The notes beneath the pieces were generated by a model. The model did not search any database. It saw only the letters and a program-made list of their open reading frames with translations, and was not told the origin of the DNA. Both the position numbers and the translations under genes were made by a program. Shown piece by piece: positions 22,420 through 23,285 of a DNA stretch of 23,285 nucleotides (its first letter is position 1; each line of letters begins with the position of its first letter). Origin of the DNA: an uncultured bacterium (GTDB lineage: Bacteria > Verrucomicrobiota > Kiritimatiellia > RFP12 > UBA1067); contig CACZAK010000154.1 in the NCBI GenBank assembly GCA_902779075.1, positions 1-23,285 of the forward strand. The letters run 5' to 3'.

Positions 22420-22448
22420 TTGCGGTACGCGCGCGGGAATGGTATACT
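22420..22448 (+). promoter_or_regulatory. Promoter of the small membrane protein and aspS, apparently leaderless
   Basis: -35 TTGCGG (22420-22425), 17-base spacer, extended -10 TGGTATACT with TATACT at 22443-22448. The ATG at 22457 is only 8 bases past the -10 box, so the transcript would begin within about two bases of the start codon. No Shine-Dalgarno site is present. Confidence 0.6.
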
Positions 22449-22456
22449 ATTCGGCC

Positions 22457-22624
22457 ATGCAAGAACAGAGCAACAAGTTTAACAACCCGCGGGCGGGCGC
22501 CATCGGCGCCGTCCTGCTGTATCTCATACTCGGCTGCGCGCTCGTGGCCCTGTTCTGCTGGCGCGTGGCCTCCACGTCGCGGCAGGAGAATGCCCCCGCT
22601 GCGGCCCCGCAGACGGAACAGTAA
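22457..22624 (+). CDS. Small single-helix membrane protein, unknown function
   Basis: 55 aa (MQEQSNKFNNPRAGAIGAVL then LYLILGCALVALFCW and a polar, Ala/Pro/Gln-rich tail). One transmembrane helix spans about residues 15-36. Not a recognised family. It has a strong promoter immediately before it and lies 18 bases upstream of aspS on the same strand, so the two are probably co-transcribed. It could be a regulator or a membrane anchor; too short to tell. The start is the ATG at 22457; longer in-frame extensions run back through the SOD promoter. Confidence 0.65.
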   Translation: MQEQSNKFNNPRAGAIGAVLLYLILGCALVALFCWRVASTSRQENAPAAAPQTEQ

Positions 22625-22642
22625 CAAGAGAAGAGAACCAGA

Positions 22643-23285
22643 ATGGACATGCATCCCTACAGAACCCACACCTGCAACCAGCTCCGCAAGGAGGACGCCG
22701 GCAAGACCGTGCGCCTCTCCGGCTGGATGTTCCGCCTGCGCGACCACGGCGGCATCCTCTTCGTGGACCTGCGCGACCACTACGGCATCACCCAGATCGT
22801 CGTGCACCCGAGCCGCAGCTTCTTCGGCCTCGTGGAGAAGGCGCACCTCGAGAGCGTCATCACCGTGACGGGCGAGGTGAAGCTCCGCGACCCCGAGACG
22901 ATCAACCACGACCTCCCCACCGGCGAGGTCGAGATCGAGGCGAACGAGCTCGTAATGGAGGGCGCCTCCGGCGTCACGCCGCTCTACATTCCGGACGACA
23001 AGGCCGAGGAGAGCGAGGAGATGCGCCTCAAGTACCGCTTCCTCGACCTCCGCCGCGAGAAGCTTCACAACAACATCATCCTGCGCTCGCAGGTGATCCG
23101 CTTCCTGCGCGAGCAGATGTGGGCCAAGGGCTTCAACGAGTACCAGACGCCCATCCTCACGGCCTCCTCGCCCGAGGGCGCGCGCGACTACCTCGTGCCG
23201 AGCCGCATCCACCGCGGCATGTTCTACGCCCTCCCGCAGGCGCCGCAGATGTTCAAGCAGCTCCTCATGGTGAGCGGCTTCGACA
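22643..23285 (+). CDS. aspS: Aspartyl-tRNA synthetase, N-terminal part (runs off window)
   Basis: 214 codons visible. The anticodon-binding OB-fold is at about 1-110 ([43 protein letters not shown]). Class II motif 1 follows ([33 protein letters not shown]), then the catalytic-site start [46 protein letters not shown]. These match bacterial-type AspRS. The enzyme charges tRNA-Asp with aspartate in the cytoplasm. Start ATG 22643 with an AGAAGAGAA stretch upstream. Whether it also charges tRNA-Asn cannot be seen from this half. Confidence 0.93.
   Translation, partial: MDMHPYRTHTCNQLRKEDAGKTVRLSGWMFRLRDHGGILFVDLRDHYGITQIVVHPSRSFFGLVEKAHLESVITVTGEVKLRDPETINHDLPTGEVEIEANELVMEGASGVTPLYIPDDKAEESEEMRLKYRFLDLRREKLHNNIILRSQVIRFLREQMWAKGFNEYQTPILTASSPEGARDYLVPSRIHRGMFYALPQAPQMFKQLLMVSGFD

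Overview
The window looks like a GC-rich genome of the PVC group, most likely a gut-type Kiritimatiellota/Verrucomicrobiota relative. This is inference from gene content: giant secreted beta-helix proteins with autotransporter-type strand repeats, a Gld-type ABC transporter operon with a DUF4340 partner, a GH89-type glycosidase, AlbA_2/AAA_4 (Schlafen-type) regulators, and REP palindromes with a RAYT transposase fragment. No rRNA, tRNA or CRISPR array was seen.

Layout. 1-6461 (minus): two secreted adhesin-like genes, one cut by the window edge and one of 1742 aa. Each is preceded by the same 5' cassette: a 9-bp CCGG-centred tandem array, a promoter, a leader hairpin, a Shine-Dalgarno site and a near-identical signal-peptide start. 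6673-10481 (minus): a GH89-type alpha-N-acetylglucosaminidase gene broken by a frameshift, then the ribosome-associated ABC-F ATPase EttA. 10651-13327 (minus): a possible operon of an rsmB-like rRNA methyltransferase (also frameshifted) and two small exported proteins or lipoproteins.

13596-18293 (plus): a four-gene operon of ABC ATPase, ABC-2 permease, GldG-like protein and DUF4340 protein with a Pro/Ala/Lys tail, closed by a rho-independent terminator. 18562-21495 (minus): an acyl-ACP thioesterase, a wrecked regulator remnant containing a RAYT fragment between two REP palindromes, and an intact AlbA_2/AAA_4 regulator with an 11-bp tandem repeat inside its coding sequence. 21568-22272 (minus): a Tat-exported Fe-type superoxide dismutase. 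22457-23285 (plus): a small membrane protein with an apparently leaderless promoter, followed by aspS, which runs off the window.

Two themes run through the region. First, small palindromic repeats of several sequence families sit inside three conserved coding regions (GH89, rsmB, thioesterase) without creating a stop codon, and a decayed RAYT fragment lies nearby. Second, repeats sit where they could alter expression: the 9-bp arrays upstream of the adhesin promoters and the 11-bp array in the regulator gene. The most distinctive candidate system is the repeated adhesin 5' cassette. The two frameshifts in well-conserved genes may be real decay or assembly errors.
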